A stretch of DNA of 64,000 bases from CBDCTM01 sp965222005 (lineage in GTDB: Bacteria; Bacteroidota; Bacteroidia; Chitinophagales; Saprospiraceae): the NCBI GenBank assembly GCA_965222005.1, contig OZ244935.1, positions 2,418,001 to 2,482,000 of the forward strand, given 5' to 3'. Below the pieces are notes generated by a model. It searched no databases. It was given only the letters and a program-made list of their open reading frames with translations, and was not told the DNA's origin. Of the stretch, positions 44,683 to 54,040 are shown one piece after another. Position 1 is the stretch's first letter; every line of letters begins with the position of its first letter. Both the position numbers and the translations under genes were made by a program.

Positions 44683-45332
44683 CCAGTCTGTGCTTTGATA
44701 CGGCATCCAAAGAGCCATTGAATATTTTGTGCCTCGGAGCACATTGCGATGATATAGAGATTGGCTGTGGAGGTACCTTACTCAAGCTGGCTGCACAAAA
44801 CAAAATTGGTCGGCTAAGATGGATCGTCTTTGCTTCCAATGCGAAGCGCAAGGAAGAGGCCATCCAAAGTGCCCGGCTCTTTACAGCCAATATCCCGGAT
44901 AGGCATATCGAAGTACTGGAATACAGAGATGCTTTTCTCAACTTCTCAGCCCTTGAGATAAAGGAATATTTTGAAACAACCCGAAAGGCCTTTGAGCCGG
45001 ATGTGGTGTTCACCCATTATCGGGATGATCGACATCAGGACCACCGCCTGCTCTCTGATTTGGCCTGGAATACCTTTCGCCACCATCTGATCCTGGAGTA
45101 CGAAATTCCCAAGTACGACGGTGATCTGGGCCAGCCCAATTGCTATTTTCATCTCAGCGGACCCATCGCCAAACAAAAATCAGCTATCCTACTCGAATCT
45201 TTTGCCAGCCAGGCCGGAAAACACTGGTTCGATGAAGAAACGTTCCTCTCGCTAATGCGTATCCGAGGTATAGAGTCGGCCTGCCCCAGCCGCTATGCCG
45301 AAGCATTTTATGCCAGAAAACTGGTTTTCTAA
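44679..45332 (+). CDS. PIG-L family deacetylase
   Basis: The product has 217 residues. The metal-binding motif near the start is LCLGAHCDDIEIGCGGTLLKL, where H-x-D-D replaces the more common HPDDE but keeps the His-Asp pair, and the second site is THYRDDRHQDHRLLSDL. PIG-L enzymes remove acetyl groups from N-acetyl amino sugars. Its position between the cytidylyltransferase and an aminotransferase suggests action on an acetylated amino sugar in this locus. It overlaps the previous gene by four bases. Confidence 0.88.
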   Translation: MTSLCFDTASKEPLNILCLGAHCDDIEIGCGGTLLKLAAQNKIGRLRWIVFASNAKRKEEAIQSARLFTANIPDRHIEVLEYRDAFLNFSALEIKEYFETTRKAFEPDVVFTHYRDDRHQDHRLLSDLAWNTFRHHLILEYEIPKYDGDLGQPNCYFHLSGPIAKQKSAILLESFASQAGKHWFDEETFLSLMRIRGIESACPSRYAEAFYARKLVF

Positions 45333-45350
45333 AAGTAATTTCTTACACCC

Positions 45351-46736
45351 ATGCCTTTGAGATCTTTTAAAAACTCTCTTGCGCTACAAGCGCGCTTTCA
45401 TGCAGCAATCCCAGGCGGCGCACACACTTATGCCAAAGGGGATGATCAATTCGCCCAGTACTATCCACCCATTATCAGTCATGGCAAGGGCTGCCATGTA
45501 TGGGATGTCGATGGCAATGAATACATCGAATATGGAAATGGCTTGCGAGCCGTTAGTCTCGGCCATGCCTTCGAGCCGGTTGTAGAGGCTGCTTACCGCC
45601 AAATGCTCAAAGGGAGCAACTACTCCCGCCCGGCTCGCATAGAATTGAAACTGGCAGAGGCAATGCTTGCTAATGTGCAGGGAGCTGATATGGTAAAGTT
45701 TTGTAAAAATGGCTCCGATGCCACTACGGCAGCCATCAAACTGGCTCGTGCCGCTACGGGCAGGGAAAAAGTGGCTATTTGTGGTGACCACCCCTTCTTT
45801 TCTGTTGATGACTGGTTTATTGGCGCTACTGCTATCAACCGGGGTATTCCGAAATCTCAGATCGAAGCTACACTCAAGTTTCGCTTCAATGACATTAATA
45901 GTGTGCGTGATCTGTTTGATCAATATCCGCAACAAATAGCTTGCTTCATCATGGAACCCGAAAAGTATGAACCAGTCGATCCAGTGTTCATTCAACAACT
46001 TCAGCAGCTATGTCAGCAACATGGAGCGTTATTTATTCTCGATGAAATGATTACAGGCTACCGCTGGCATGTGGGTGGAGTGCAAAGCCTCAAAAATATT
46101 GTACCCGACCTATCCACTTTTGGTAAAGCAATGGGTAATGGCTTTTCAATAGCTGCACTGATGGGCAAACGCGAGTACATGGAGTTGGGTGGTTTACAAC
46201 ATTGGGAAGAGCGAGTTTTTTTGTTGTCAACTACCCACGGCGCCGAAAATCATAGCCTGGCGGCTGCATTAGCGGTGATGGAGGTGTATCAAAAAGAGCA
46301 GGTAATTGACTATCTGGCTTACCAGGGCGAACGCCTTCGAAAAGGTATGCATGAGCTGATTGACCAGCACAACTTGGGAGGCTATATTGGCATTCACGGC
46401 CATCCGGCCTGCCTGGTGTTTTCCACGCGCGATGAAACGCAGCAGCCTTCTCAGCCATTCCGGACCTTGTTTTTGCAAGAAACTGTGAAGCGAGGTATGA
46501 TCGCCCCCAACCTGGTGATCAGCTTTAGCCATTCGGATGAAGATGTGGACCAGACACTTGGGATCATTGACGCGTCATTGGCTATCTACCGAAAGGCCCT
46601 TGACGAGGGAATAGATAAATATTTGGAAGGGCGCTCCGTACAACCCGTTTACCGGAAATGGAATTTTGTGGAAGCACCCAGCAAGGCTATGCCTAAGGAG
46701 GGCCAGCGGCCTGGCTCATCCTCCGAGCAGAGCTAA
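45351..46736 (+). CDS. PLP aminotransferase of the glutamate-1-semialdehyde aminomutase type
   Basis: The product has 461 residues of the class III aminotransferase fold. It has PGGAHTYAKGDDQFAQYYPP, VWDVDGNEYIEYGNGLRAVSLGHA, MVKFCKNGSDATTAAIKLARAATGR, LFILDEMITGYRWHVGG and the PLP lysine in STFGKAMGNGFSIAAL. Although HemL-like in sequence, sugar loci often hold members that aminate nucleotide sugars or form acyl donors. A housekeeping haem role is unlikely here because the flanking genes all serve CDP-sugar synthesis. It starts 19 bases after the PIG-L stop and precedes CDP-glucose 4,6-dehydratase by 25 bases. Confidence 0.9.
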   Translation: MPLRSFKNSLALQARFHAAIPGGAHTYAKGDDQFAQYYPPIISHGKGCHVWDVDGNEYIEYGNGLRAVSLGHAFEPVVEAAYRQMLKGSNYSRPARIELKLAEAMLANVQGADMVKFCKNGSDATTAAIKLARAATGREKVAICGDHPFFSVDDWFIGATAINRGIPKSQIEATLKFRFNDINSVRDLFDQYPQQIACFIMEPEKYEPVDPVFIQQLQQLCQQHGALFILDEMITGYRWHVGGVQSLKNIVPDLSTFGKAMGNGFSIAALMGKREYMELGGLQHWEERVFLLSTTHGAENHSLAAALAVMEVYQKEQVIDYLAYQGERLRKGMHELIDQHNLGGYIGIHGHPACLVFSTRDETQQPSQPFRTLFLQETVKRGMIAPNLVISFSHSDEDVDQTLGIIDASLAIYRKALDEGIDKYLEGRSVQPVYRKWNFVEAPSKAMPKEGQRPGSSSEQS

Positions 46737-46761
46737 GGATTCACCGAAAAAAAAATGACCT

Positions 46762-47847
46762 ATGGATTTGCTCAAAGCAGCCTATCAAAACAAAAGAGTG
46801 TTTATCACCGGGCATACAGGCTTCAAAGGCCCCTGGCTGGTGTATTGGCTTCAGGCGCTTGGAGCCGAAGTGGCTGGCTATGCCCTGCCTGCCGATGAGC
46901 ACAGCTTGTATAGAGAGATGGCCGGCGATACGCTTTGCCACTCAATTGAAGCGGATATCAGAGAGGTGGATACGTTGCGTCAAACCATCGTCAACTTTCA
47001 GCCGGACTATATTTTTCACATGGCAGCCCAATCGTTGGTGCGCGAGTCGTATCGCAATGCTTTACCTACATTTGAGACCAACGCAATGGGTACCGCCAAT
47101 TTGCTGGAAGCATTGAAAAGCCTTGACAAGGCCTGTGCGGTGGTAGTGGTTACTACCGATAAGGTGTATGAAAATCTGGAGCGTATGCAGCCCTATGTAG
47201 AGACCGACCGTTTGGGTGGCTATGATCCCTACAGTACCAGCAAAGCTTGCTGCGAACTGATAACCCAATCCTACCGGAGTTGTTTTTTCAATATTGGCGA
47301 GTATTCCACACACAAAAAGGCTATCGCTATCGCCCGTGCGGGCAACGTCATTGGTGGGGGAGACTGGTCGGCCGACAGGCTCATCCCCGACATTGCCCGC
47401 GGGCTGGAACGAGGCGAAACGATTGTAATTCGCTATCCGCAGGCGGTGCGGCCCTGGCAGCATGTGTTGGAGCCTTTATTTGGTTATCTGCTGTTGGGGA
47501 GTAAATTAGCCAAAGCACCGCAATTGTATTCGGAAGCCTGGAATTTTGGCCCCGAGATTGAAGACAACCTGACTGTGCAGCAAGTAGTTGAAAAGGCGCT
47601 TCAGGTTTGGGGCAGCGGCGACTATCGAATCGAATCGACAGATGATAATTTCCACGAAGCTGGTTTGTTGCGACTGGATATTAATAAAGCCAAAACTAAA
47701 TTGGGCTGGACGCCTGTTTTCAATGCCGAGCAGGCCATCAGCCGTACGATGGCCTGGTACCGCGACTATCTACAGTTGCCCGACTCAACAAGAGAGCTGC
47801 TTGCCAGAGATATTGAAGCTTATGTGCATTCCGTAATCGCTGTTTGA
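46762..47847 (+). CDS. rfbG: CDP-glucose 4,6-dehydratase
   Basis: The product has 361 residues and matches RfbG/DdhB. The Rossmann motif is FITGHTGFKGPWLVYWLQALGAEVAGYAL. The catalytic region includes VVTTDKVYENLE and the Tyr-x-x-x-Lys pair in GYDPYSTSKACCEL, and ARAGNVIGGGDWSADRLIPD is strongly characteristic. It turns CDP-glucose into CDP-4-keto-6-deoxyglucose, the common branch point for CDP-dideoxy and branched sugars. The stop overlaps the next ATG by one base. No ddhC-type 3-dehydratase is seen nearby, so 3-deoxygenation is not supported. Confidence 0.95.
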   Translation: MDLLKAAYQNKRVFITGHTGFKGPWLVYWLQALGAEVAGYALPADEHSLYREMAGDTLCHSIEADIREVDTLRQTIVNFQPDYIFHMAAQSLVRESYRNALPTFETNAMGTANLLEALKSLDKACAVVVVTTDKVYENLERMQPYVETDRLGGYDPYSTSKACCELITQSYRSCFFNIGEYSTHKKAIAIARAGNVIGGGDWSADRLIPDIARGLERGETIVIRYPQAVRPWQHVLEPLFGYLLLGSKLAKAPQLYSEAWNFGPEIEDNLTVQQVVEKALQVWGSGDYRIESTDDNFHEAGLLRLDINKAKTKLGWTPVFNAEQAISRTMAWYRDYLQLPDSTRELLARDIEAYVHSVIAV

Positions 47848-49154
47848 TGGTACGCAAGAAACAAATTTCCGATCAACTGGCCGGTTCAGCTATAATGCAA
47901 TTGATAGAGCAACTCTATCCTATATGTCGAAGCATTACCGGCGATGGCGTTCGTCAAAGCTTGCGCATCTTGCAAGCACATATTCCATTAAAAATTGAAG
48001 AAATACCAACGGGTACAAAAGTACTGGACTGGTCGGTGCCGAAAGAGTGGAACATTCGCTCGGCCTGGATCAAAGATCCCGACGGGAAAGTAATTGTAGA
48101 TTTTGCGCAGCACAACCTTCACCTGCTCAATTATAGTATTCCGATACATGTCAAAGTAGAGTTGGCTCTTTTGAAACAACATCTGTATACCTTACCGGCT
48201 TATCCCGACTGGATTCCCTATCGCACTTCTTATTATCAGGAAAACTGGGGTTTTTGTATGTCACACCGGCAGATGGAACAGTTGAAGGAAGGCATCTATG
48301 AAGTGTTTATCGACAGCTGCTTGGAGGATGGTGCGCTTACCTTTGGCGAGCTTTGCCTGCCTGGCGAGTCAGAGGAAGAGGTATTGCTAAGTACCCATAT
48401 TTGCCATCCTTCACTGGCTAATGATAATCTGTCGGGTATAGCGGTATTGACGGCCCTGGCCCAACGATTGATACAAAGGCAACATCGCTATACCTATCGT
48501 TTTTTGTTCATTCCCGGCACCATCGGAGCGATTAGCTGGCTGGCGCTCAACAAAGGTCATGTAAAGCAAATCCGACATGGTCTGGTAACTGCTCTACTGG
48601 GTGATGATGGTGATTTTACGTATAAAAAAAGTAGAAGAAATGATGCTGAAATTGACCAAGTAGTAGCAAAAGCTTTGGAAGATTCAGGTTATCTGCATCA
48701 GATCATTGATTTTTATCCCTACGGTTATGACGAGCGGCAGTTTTGCTCGCCCGGCTTCGATCTACCCGTCGGCAATCTGGGTCGTACCCCCTATGGCCAG
48801 TTCCCCGAATATCACAGCTCGGCTGATAACCTTGACTTCATAAATGCTGACAACCTGCAAACCTCTCTGCAACTCTTCTCCAGAATCATTGACACGCTGG
48901 AGCAAAATCGCACCTACCGCAATCTCCAACCCTTTGGCGAACCGCAGCTTGGTCGGCGTGGCCTGTACGAAGCCATCGGTGGCGAAAATGATAGTCGCAG
49001 CTTCCAAATGGCTCTGCTGTGGGTGCTCAATCAATCGGATGGCAAGCACAGCTTGTTGGATATTGCACGGCGTGCAGCAATGCCATTTGAAATAATTGCG
49101 CGTGCAGCAACGGCATTGGAAGAGCGGGAGTTGCTGGAACGGGTAGAGGCATAA
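47847..49154 (+). CDS. DUF4910 (aminopeptidase-like, M28-related) protein of sugar loci
   Basis: From the ATG at 47847 the product has 435 residues. Motifs are LYPICRSITGDGVRQSLRIL, PTGTKVLDWSVPKEWNIRSAWI, RTSYYQENWGFCMSH, LLSTHICHPSLANDNLSGIAVLTAL and RQFCSPGFDLPVGNLGRTPYGQFPEYHSSADNLDFI. These match the DUF4910/DUF2172 family, which has a zinc-aminopeptidase-like core (H-x-C-H-P-S...D-N) and a C-terminal winged helix. It is often found in O-antigen and capsule loci with unproved function. It overlaps rfbG by one base, suggesting co-expression with the CDP-sugar genes. Confidence 0.87.
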   Translation: MVRKKQISDQLAGSAIMQLIEQLYPICRSITGDGVRQSLRILQAHIPLKIEEIPTGTKVLDWSVPKEWNIRSAWIKDPDGKVIVDFAQHNLHLLNYSIPIHVKVELALLKQHLYTLPAYPDWIPYRTSYYQENWGFCMSHRQMEQLKEGIYEVFIDSCLEDGALTFGELCLPGESEEEVLLSTHICHPSLANDNLSGIAVLTALAQRLIQRQHRYTYRFLFIPGTIGAISWLALNKGHVKQIRHGLVTALLGDDGDFTYKKSRRNDAEIDQVVAKALEDSGYLHQIIDFYPYGYDERQFCSPGFDLPVGNLGRTPYGQFPEYHSSADNLDFINADNLQTSLQLFSRIIDTLEQNRTYRNLQPFGEPQLGRRGLYEAIGGENDSRSFQMALLWVLNQSDGKHSLLDIARRAAMPFEIIARAATALEERELLERVEA

Positions 49155-49257
49155 ATAGATTGGCAAAGGCATATTTCAAATATTCTGGATTTAGGTTTAA
49201 ATTAGTCCGCACTGTTTTTCTGTTTAAGAAAACAGGAATCTTGAATATCTTTGACGT

Positions 49258-50217
49258 ATGTGGAAACCATTTCCAGTCATTGAAAAATGCAGTTTGTTTT
49301 TTTCGTTATGTGTAGTGTTTGTCCAAATGGGATTTGCACAGCAACTGTCCCTATTTGTTCAAAACCAGGACAATCACAGCTTCCTCAACCCGGCAGCCTT
49401 GAACAACGATCAGTTGATCTTCCGGCGCACCTCCGGGGTCGAAATAGGAGTTCGTAACTATTTGGTAGGAGCTGACTTGGCACCAAAGACGGGAGCTATT
49501 TCGGCTCACCGGATAATTGATCCAGATATCGGAGTAAAATTATTATTGGGACTTAATATGCTTTTCGATGACAAAGGATTCACACAAACGATTGCTCCGC
49601 AGCTTAGAGTAGCGGGGATTTTTTCCACCAACCCGGATCGCGAGCGCATTGTCGTTGGTCTTTCTGGTGGCTGGTCGCAGTTTCGCATCAAAACCGATGG
49701 AGTAGTGTTGGTTGATGCGGGTGATGTAAAAGGCATGACAGGGCTAACGCAGTGGTACCCCGAGGCCAGCCTGGGAGCGTTTTATTCCCGATGGCTGGAA
49801 AACGACGACAACATTTATATCGGTGTCTCCCTACCTCAGCTATTGAGCATCAACCGGACGATAAGGACGGAAGCAGGGGAATACCTCCTCGAACGGCAGG
49901 CACACTATATGGGTAATCTGGGCTACCACAAATTTTTAAATGATCGAAGTTTTGTAGAACTATCCGCAAGGCTGATGGTCGTTCCCGATTTTCCGCTTTA
50001 CTACGATGCCAAAATACGGTGGGACTGGAAAAGGATACTTTGGATGGGAGCCGGCCTCGGAAACAATGGCTTTCTGCTGTCGAAAGCCGGATTTTATGTT
50101 GGAAAAACAGGACAAAAAAATCTGGCTTTGGGCTTTGGGATGAATACCCCTGTTTTTGGAGATGCGCCCCTGCCTTTTGGCAATAGTTTTGAGGTGAAAT
50201 TGAATTGGTCGAAGTAG
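49258..50217 (+). CDS. PorP/SprF-family type IX secretion outer-membrane protein
   Basis: The product has 319 residues with a signal peptide ending GFAQQ. The start QLSLFVQNQDNHSFLNPAALNNDQLIFRRT, the repeated beta strands, WYPEASLGAFYSRW and the ending GNSFEVKLNWSK match PorP/SprF proteins, which fold as a small outer-membrane barrel. Some family members pair with secreted CHU_C-type (type B) cargo. Such a cargo gene, the interrupted LRR adhesin, ends only 640 bases away on the other strand, so partnership is possible. It is followed by a toxin-antitoxin pair. Confidence 0.88.
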   Translation: MWKPFPVIEKCSLFFSLCVVFVQMGFAQQLSLFVQNQDNHSFLNPAALNNDQLIFRRTSGVEIGVRNYLVGADLAPKTGAISAHRIIDPDIGVKLLLGLNMLFDDKGFTQTIAPQLRVAGIFSTNPDRERIVVGLSGGWSQFRIKTDGVVLVDAGDVKGMTGLTQWYPEASLGAFYSRWLENDDNIYIGVSLPQLLSINRTIRTEAGEYLLERQAHYMGNLGYHKFLNDRSFVELSARLMVVPDFPLYYDAKIRWDWKRILWMGAGLGNNGFLLSKAGFYVGKTGQKNLALGFGMNTPVFGDAPLPFGNSFEVKLNWSK

Positions 50218-50283
50218 AAATGCTTATTTTGAAACCAAAGAGGTGGAAAAATTCGTTAACCTGGTAGTGAAAAAATGTAAATA

Positions 50284-50514
50284 ATGGAAAAACTAATCAA
50301 CGTAGATAAAGAAATTTTAGGCGGTACTCCTGTATTTATGGGAACTCGTGTACCGGTCAAAAACCTCTTTGATTATCTGGAAGAAGGAGAATCCATTGCC
50401 GAATTTATGGAAGACTTTCCCACTGTCAAAAAACAGCAAATTAACGACATTCTGCAAATGGCCCATCAGCTTTTGATGAGTCTAACCAAAATAGCACATG
50501 AAAATATTGCTTGA
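50284..50514 (+). CDS. DUF433 antitoxin-like protein
   Basis: The product has 76 residues. The core GGTPVFMGTRVPVKNLFDYLEEGESIAEFMEDFPTVKKQQI is the DUF433 signature, a small winged-helix domain found in antitoxins of VapB-type pairs. It overlaps the DUF5615 gene by 17 bases, the classical toxin-antitoxin arrangement in which the antitoxin comes first. It probably binds and represses its own promoter. Confidence 0.88.
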   Translation: MEKLINVDKEILGGTPVFMGTRVPVKNLFDYLEEGESIAEFMEDFPTVKKQQINDILQMAHQLLMSLTKIAHENIA

Positions 50515-50824
50515 TGAATGCGTAACCCGAAAGGCAAAACGTTTGCTAGCTGAATTTGATGTCTTCACCGTAGCTGAAATGGAGTTTAGTGGATTGAAGA
50601 ATGGAAAATTGCTGTCAAAGGCGGAAGAATGTGGCTTTGACATCTTACTCACCATAGATAAGAACATCGATTATCAGCAGAATATAAGCAACTACCAATT
50701 GGCAATTGTCATATTAGATGTCGCGAAAAGTAGCATCAAGTATGTTGAAGAACTGATGCCCAAATTCCGGTCTCAAATAACAACCTTTGAAAAGGGCCAT
50801 TCCTACAGGATAGAAAAAGAATGA
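50498..50824 (+). CDS. DUF5615 PIN-like toxin
   Basis: The product has 108 residues. It starts KILLDECVTRKAKRLLAEFDV, giving the acidic residues (LLDE) of a PIN-like nuclease, and continues VAEMEFSGLKNGKLLSKAEECGFDILLTIDKNIDYQQN, where the D-x-x-x-x-T-x-D pattern contributes further metal ligands. This is the DUF5615 family, the partner of DUF433 proteins. RNase activity is expected from the PIN fold but not shown. The pair sits between T9SS genes and an IS-rich region. Confidence 0.88.
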   Translation: MKILLDECVTRKAKRLLAEFDVFTVAEMEFSGLKNGKLLSKAEECGFDILLTIDKNIDYQQNISNYQLAIVILDVAKSSIKYVEELMPKFRSQITTFEKGHSYRIEKE

Positions 50825-51395
50825 CTGCCGCTTTAAATTGTCTTCCCGCATTCGAATCTCACCGAATCAACAACACCCTCCCCCTCTTGACCACTTCCCG
50901 CCCATTATCGTCAAACCGAAAGACGAAAAAATAAGTATCCGCCGGCAATGCTGCACCATTAGAGGTGGTGCCTCCCCAGTCGTTGTTATAGGGTTTGGAT
51001 TGGTACAGAACCCTTCCGTCCCGATTGAAAACGATGAATTCACTTTCCGGGAAGTTTTGTGGATTGTCCTGAAGGGCGGGGATGACGAAGAAGTCGTTCA
51101 GCCCGTCGCCATCCGGGGTGAAGGTGTTGGGAAAGCCTTGTTCGAGTTGCTGATCGGGTGGTAGCACGGTAAGTTTGAGTTGTATCGTACTATCGCAGCC
51201 GGTGTAGCTTTGACCAGTTAGGACGATTTCGTATTCTCCCTCCATATCGTAGCTGCTGCCAGCAATTTGCACCGAACCTCCTTCGACAATGGTGTCGTTG
51301 CGCACATTTTCACTTCTTGGTGCAAATTCCGGAGTTGCTGACCCACCCATTTCGGAGTCATTGACCCATGTGGATAACTTACGATTTCAATGATG

Positions 51396-52130
51396 CTAAG
51401 ATAGTTGATTTATAGGTTTCCTTAAACTTTTTCCTTTTAATTCTATTCGATGTGCTTTGGGGACGATCCGGTCAAGGATGGCATCTGCCAAAGTTGGTTC
51501 ATTAAAATATTGGTGCCATTTACTCACTGGCAGTTGAGAGCAAATAATAGTAGCGGCGTTTTCGTAACGGTCTTCCAAAATCTGTAACAAGATTAACTTT
51601 ACCTGATGTGTGATGGGTTGTAATCCAAAGTCATCAAAGATGATGAGTTTAGCTTTTTTTAATCTGTCCATCCACTTGATTAAGGTGCCGTCTGTTTTGG
51701 CTAAAGCGATCTGTTCGGTGAATCGATTCATGTTAAAGTAAAGTGTTCGGTATCCATTGACACAAGCGTTATTTCCTAAAGCGCAAGCCAGGTATGATTT
51801 ACCACAACCAGTGGCGCCGGTAATCAAAACATTTTCTCCTCGGTCGAGGTAAGCACAGTCTGCAAGGAGCATTAATTTTTCCTTGGAGAGATTTCTTGTT
51901 TTAGAACAATCGATGTCTTGAATGTTGGCTTGATAACGAAGTTTGGAGAGTCTTAAAAACATTTTCATTCGCTTGTGCCAACGATGCTGTTTTTCTGCAT
52001 CAATCAGATTGGCAATCATTTCATGTGCGTCTGCTTGCTGGTTGATTGGTAATCCAAGAGCTGCCTCGTAAGCATCCGCCATGCCTGTTAATTTTAGCAT
52101 TCTCATAATTTCCAGAGATCCGTTTTTCAT
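51396..52130 (-). CDS. istB: IS21 helper ATPase
   Basis: The product has 244 residues, usual for IstB. The AAA+ ATPase has Walker A ITGATGCGKSYLACALG and Walker B KLIIFDDFGLQPI, with DERYENAATII-like sensor region (EDRYENAATIICSQLPVSKWHQYF). It starts MKNGSLEIMRMLKLTGMADAYEAALG. IstB helps IstA choose targets and assemble the transposition complex. It lies 87 bases beyond the istA stop, on the same strand. Confidence 0.95.
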   Translation of the reverse strand: MKNGSLEIMRMLKLTGMADAYEAALGLPINQQADAHEMIANLIDAEKQHRWHKRMKMFLRLSKLRYQANIQDIDCSKTRNLSKEKLMLLADCAYLDRGENVLITGATGCGKSYLACALGNNACVNGYRTLYFNMNRFTEQIALAKTDGTLIKWMDRLKKAKLIIFDDFGLQPITHQVKLILLQILEDRYENAATIICSQLPVSKWHQYFNEPTLADAILDRIVPKAHRIELKGKSLRKPINQLS

Positions 52131-52217
52131 AATTATTGATTGTTTTATATCCCTTTATAATTTTATATTATCTAAGGGAGTAGTTAAAAAATAAATGTTA
52201 TTGAGTTCAATAGATAC

Positions 52218-53783
52218 CTATTGATAAGCCTCAGGGCCTCTTATATTTTCGTGTTCCCCTATTGTGAGTGAGTCAAATAATTCAAGTTGATCATCAACGG
52301 TGTCGAGTTTTCGAACTAAGATATTTTTGATCATGTAATAGCTTGCCTTATCTGCTTTTTGGCAACGAAGAGCAGCTCGCTCCAAACGTTCAGAATTATA
52401 CTTTTTTGCAAAACCTAAAATACCTTGGCAGCTACCATAAGATTGGGCTTCATGGATTCTGGAGAGTAGAATATGCTGGATAGCCCAGCGAGTAGCAGGA
52501 CCTATTTGCTCAGCCTGACTAAGAAAATAAGCGGCATCAAAGCCTTTTGCTTTTTTCCACTCCCTGTGCGACCGAGGCATATGTTCCATTTTTGTCTGGT
52601 ACTGTTGTGACCCGGTGTAGTAAACTCGCTTGTGAGTTGCAACCCGTTGATTATCAATATATACCTCTACATTTTTTGAGGTGTAAATGACGGTCGCTTG
52701 TTGTTTTGCATATTGAAAAGGGACAGAGTAAAAAGCTTTGTCCTCTCCTAGAAAAACATGATAGTTCCTTCTAACTTGAGGTGTGATGGTCTTTTTAAGT
52801 TCAAACAGATCACAAGGGAGTGATCTCATTACAGGCAATTCAAAAGCTTCAAAAACACTTTTGCGTGTACCTTGTTTTTGTTGATAGGGTTTATTATTAT
52901 GTTGGCTTAGCTGCTCTGTGATTGCTGCATTTAACTCCTCTATACTATGAAAAGTCTCGTTTCTCAATGGAGCATAAATGCGTCTGTAAACCGTATTCAC
53001 CATGTTTTCTACACTCGCTTTATCTTTGGGTTTTCCAACGCGAGTGGCACTTAAATCGAGCTGATAATGTGCAGCTAATTGTACACATAATTCATTAAAA
53101 GTAGGTTCGTATTTATCAGCTCGACTAACATATGATTTTAGATTATCGGATAAAATAACTTGAGGTAGTTTACCGAAAAAAAGAAGCGCTTGATTTAATC
53201 CATAAATAAAGTCAGCTACCTTTTGAGAGGGAAGTGCGATGGCAAAAGTATATTGACTATGTGGCATCACCGCTACCAAAACTTCGCATTCATGAACTTC
53301 TCCAGTAGTTAAATCTACCCATCGCATTTTCTTTCCAGCGAAGTCTACTTGCATGACATTACCTGCTTGGTGCGCTAAGCTAATCGTCAAATCTCGTCGT
53401 CCTATCTCGCGTTTAAAGTGTTCACAAAATTGAGTGTAACTATAACCATCTGGGTGTTCTTCGATGTACTCCTCCCACAATAAATAGCGAGTTACACCCA
53501 CTCGTTTTAATTCTTTTATCCAATCATCAATCTTACTTTTAAAAGCCTCTTTTCGTTGTTCAGCCACTGTATTTTTAGAGGGATAAAACACCGCAGTGAA
53601 AGCGGAATCGTCCAATGAAAGAACTTGCGCAAGATCTTCATCAAAGGCTTTCCCAAGTCTTACATAATGCTTCACTGTGTTTTTAGAAACTTGTAATCTA
53701 CTTGCTGTGGCGCGAAGAGAACTCGTGCTGATATAGGTTTTAATAATCGTTCTTACTTGATCCATACGTTTAAATTGTCCCAT
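52218..53783 (-). CDS. istA: IS21 DDE transposase
   Basis: The product has 521 residues. The N-terminal helix-turn-helix (SSLRATASRLQVSKNTVKHYVRLG) binds the end repeats. The catalytic core includes VMQVDFAGKKMRWVDLTTGE (first Asp), LPQVILSDNLKSYVSR (second Asp) and KPKDKASVENMVNTVYRRIY (Glu), all three DDE residues. The C-terminal part (RRNYHVFLGEDKAFYSVPF) is typical. The open frame is undamaged, so the element may be active. Confidence 0.95.
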   Translation of the reverse strand: MGQFKRMDQVRTIIKTYISTSSLRATASRLQVSKNTVKHYVRLGKAFDEDLAQVLSLDDSAFTAVFYPSKNTVAEQRKEAFKSKIDDWIKELKRVGVTRYLLWEEYIEEHPDGYSYTQFCEHFKREIGRRDLTISLAHQAGNVMQVDFAGKKMRWVDLTTGEVHECEVLVAVMPHSQYTFAIALPSQKVADFIYGLNQALLFFGKLPQVILSDNLKSYVSRADKYEPTFNELCVQLAAHYQLDLSATRVGKPKDKASVENMVNTVYRRIYAPLRNETFHSIEELNAAITEQLSQHNNKPYQQKQGTRKSVFEAFELPVMRSLPCDLFELKKTITPQVRRNYHVFLGEDKAFYSVPFQYAKQQATVIYTSKNVEVYIDNQRVATHKRVYYTGSQQYQTKMEHMPRSHREWKKAKGFDAAYFLSQAEQIGPATRWAIQHILLSRIHEAQSYGSCQGILGFAKKYNSERLERAALRCQKADKASYYMIKNILVRKLDTVDDQLELFDSLTIGEHENIRGPEAYQ

Positions 53784-53849
53784 GTTCTTGACCGTTTTTT
53801 TGCTTGAAAAAAACTGCGAACATGGCTATTTAATCGTAAGTATCCACTA

Positions 53850-54040
53850 TATATAAGGCGGGTCAGTACGCCGGAATGACAGTCGCCTAAAACAAATCAA
53901 GGGGGTCAATATGCCGGAATGACGGCTCCTCCTAACAAGCTTAGGTGGGTCAGTATGACCGAAATGTTACTAACATTTGCCCTAATTGGGGGTGGGTCAA
54001 CAACTCCGAAATGGGTGGGTCAGTATGGCCGGATTTTACA
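53850..54040. repeat. Multiple IstA-type end repeats at the right end of IS21 element
   Basis: Five related words are spaced through this stretch: GGGTCAGTACGCCGGAATGA, GGGTCAATATGCCGGAATGA, GGGTCAGTATGACCGAAATG, GGGTCAACAACTCCGAAATG and GGGTCAGTATGGCCGGATTT. The left end has only two clear copies. Reiterated subterminal repeats are the expected transposase binding sites of IS21 elements; the larger number on the istA-promoter side is typical. Confidence 0.8.

Larger units (their letters stand above)
51321..54040 (-). mobile_element. IS21-family insertion sequence
   Basis: The element is 2720 bp. Ends begin TGCAAATTCCGG (left) and TGTAAAATCCGG (right, read inward), and both continue into CTGACCCACCCATTTCGGAGT. 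It carries istA and istB on the minus strand. The flanking 7 bases, read on the minus strand, are CCCAGAA and CCAAGAA, a target duplication with one mismatch. It is inserted in the LRR gene between the Pro and Arg codons (HP/RS). Confidence 0.9.

Noticed and set aside
45351..46736. Housekeeping hemL (haem synthesis)
   Set aside because: The fold matches, but the tight context with CDP-sugar genes favours a sugar-locus aminotransferase.
46762..47847. GDP-mannose 4,6-dehydratase
   Set aside because: The GNVIGGGDWSADRLIPD motif and linked cytidylyltransferase point to CDP-glucose 4,6-dehydratase instead.
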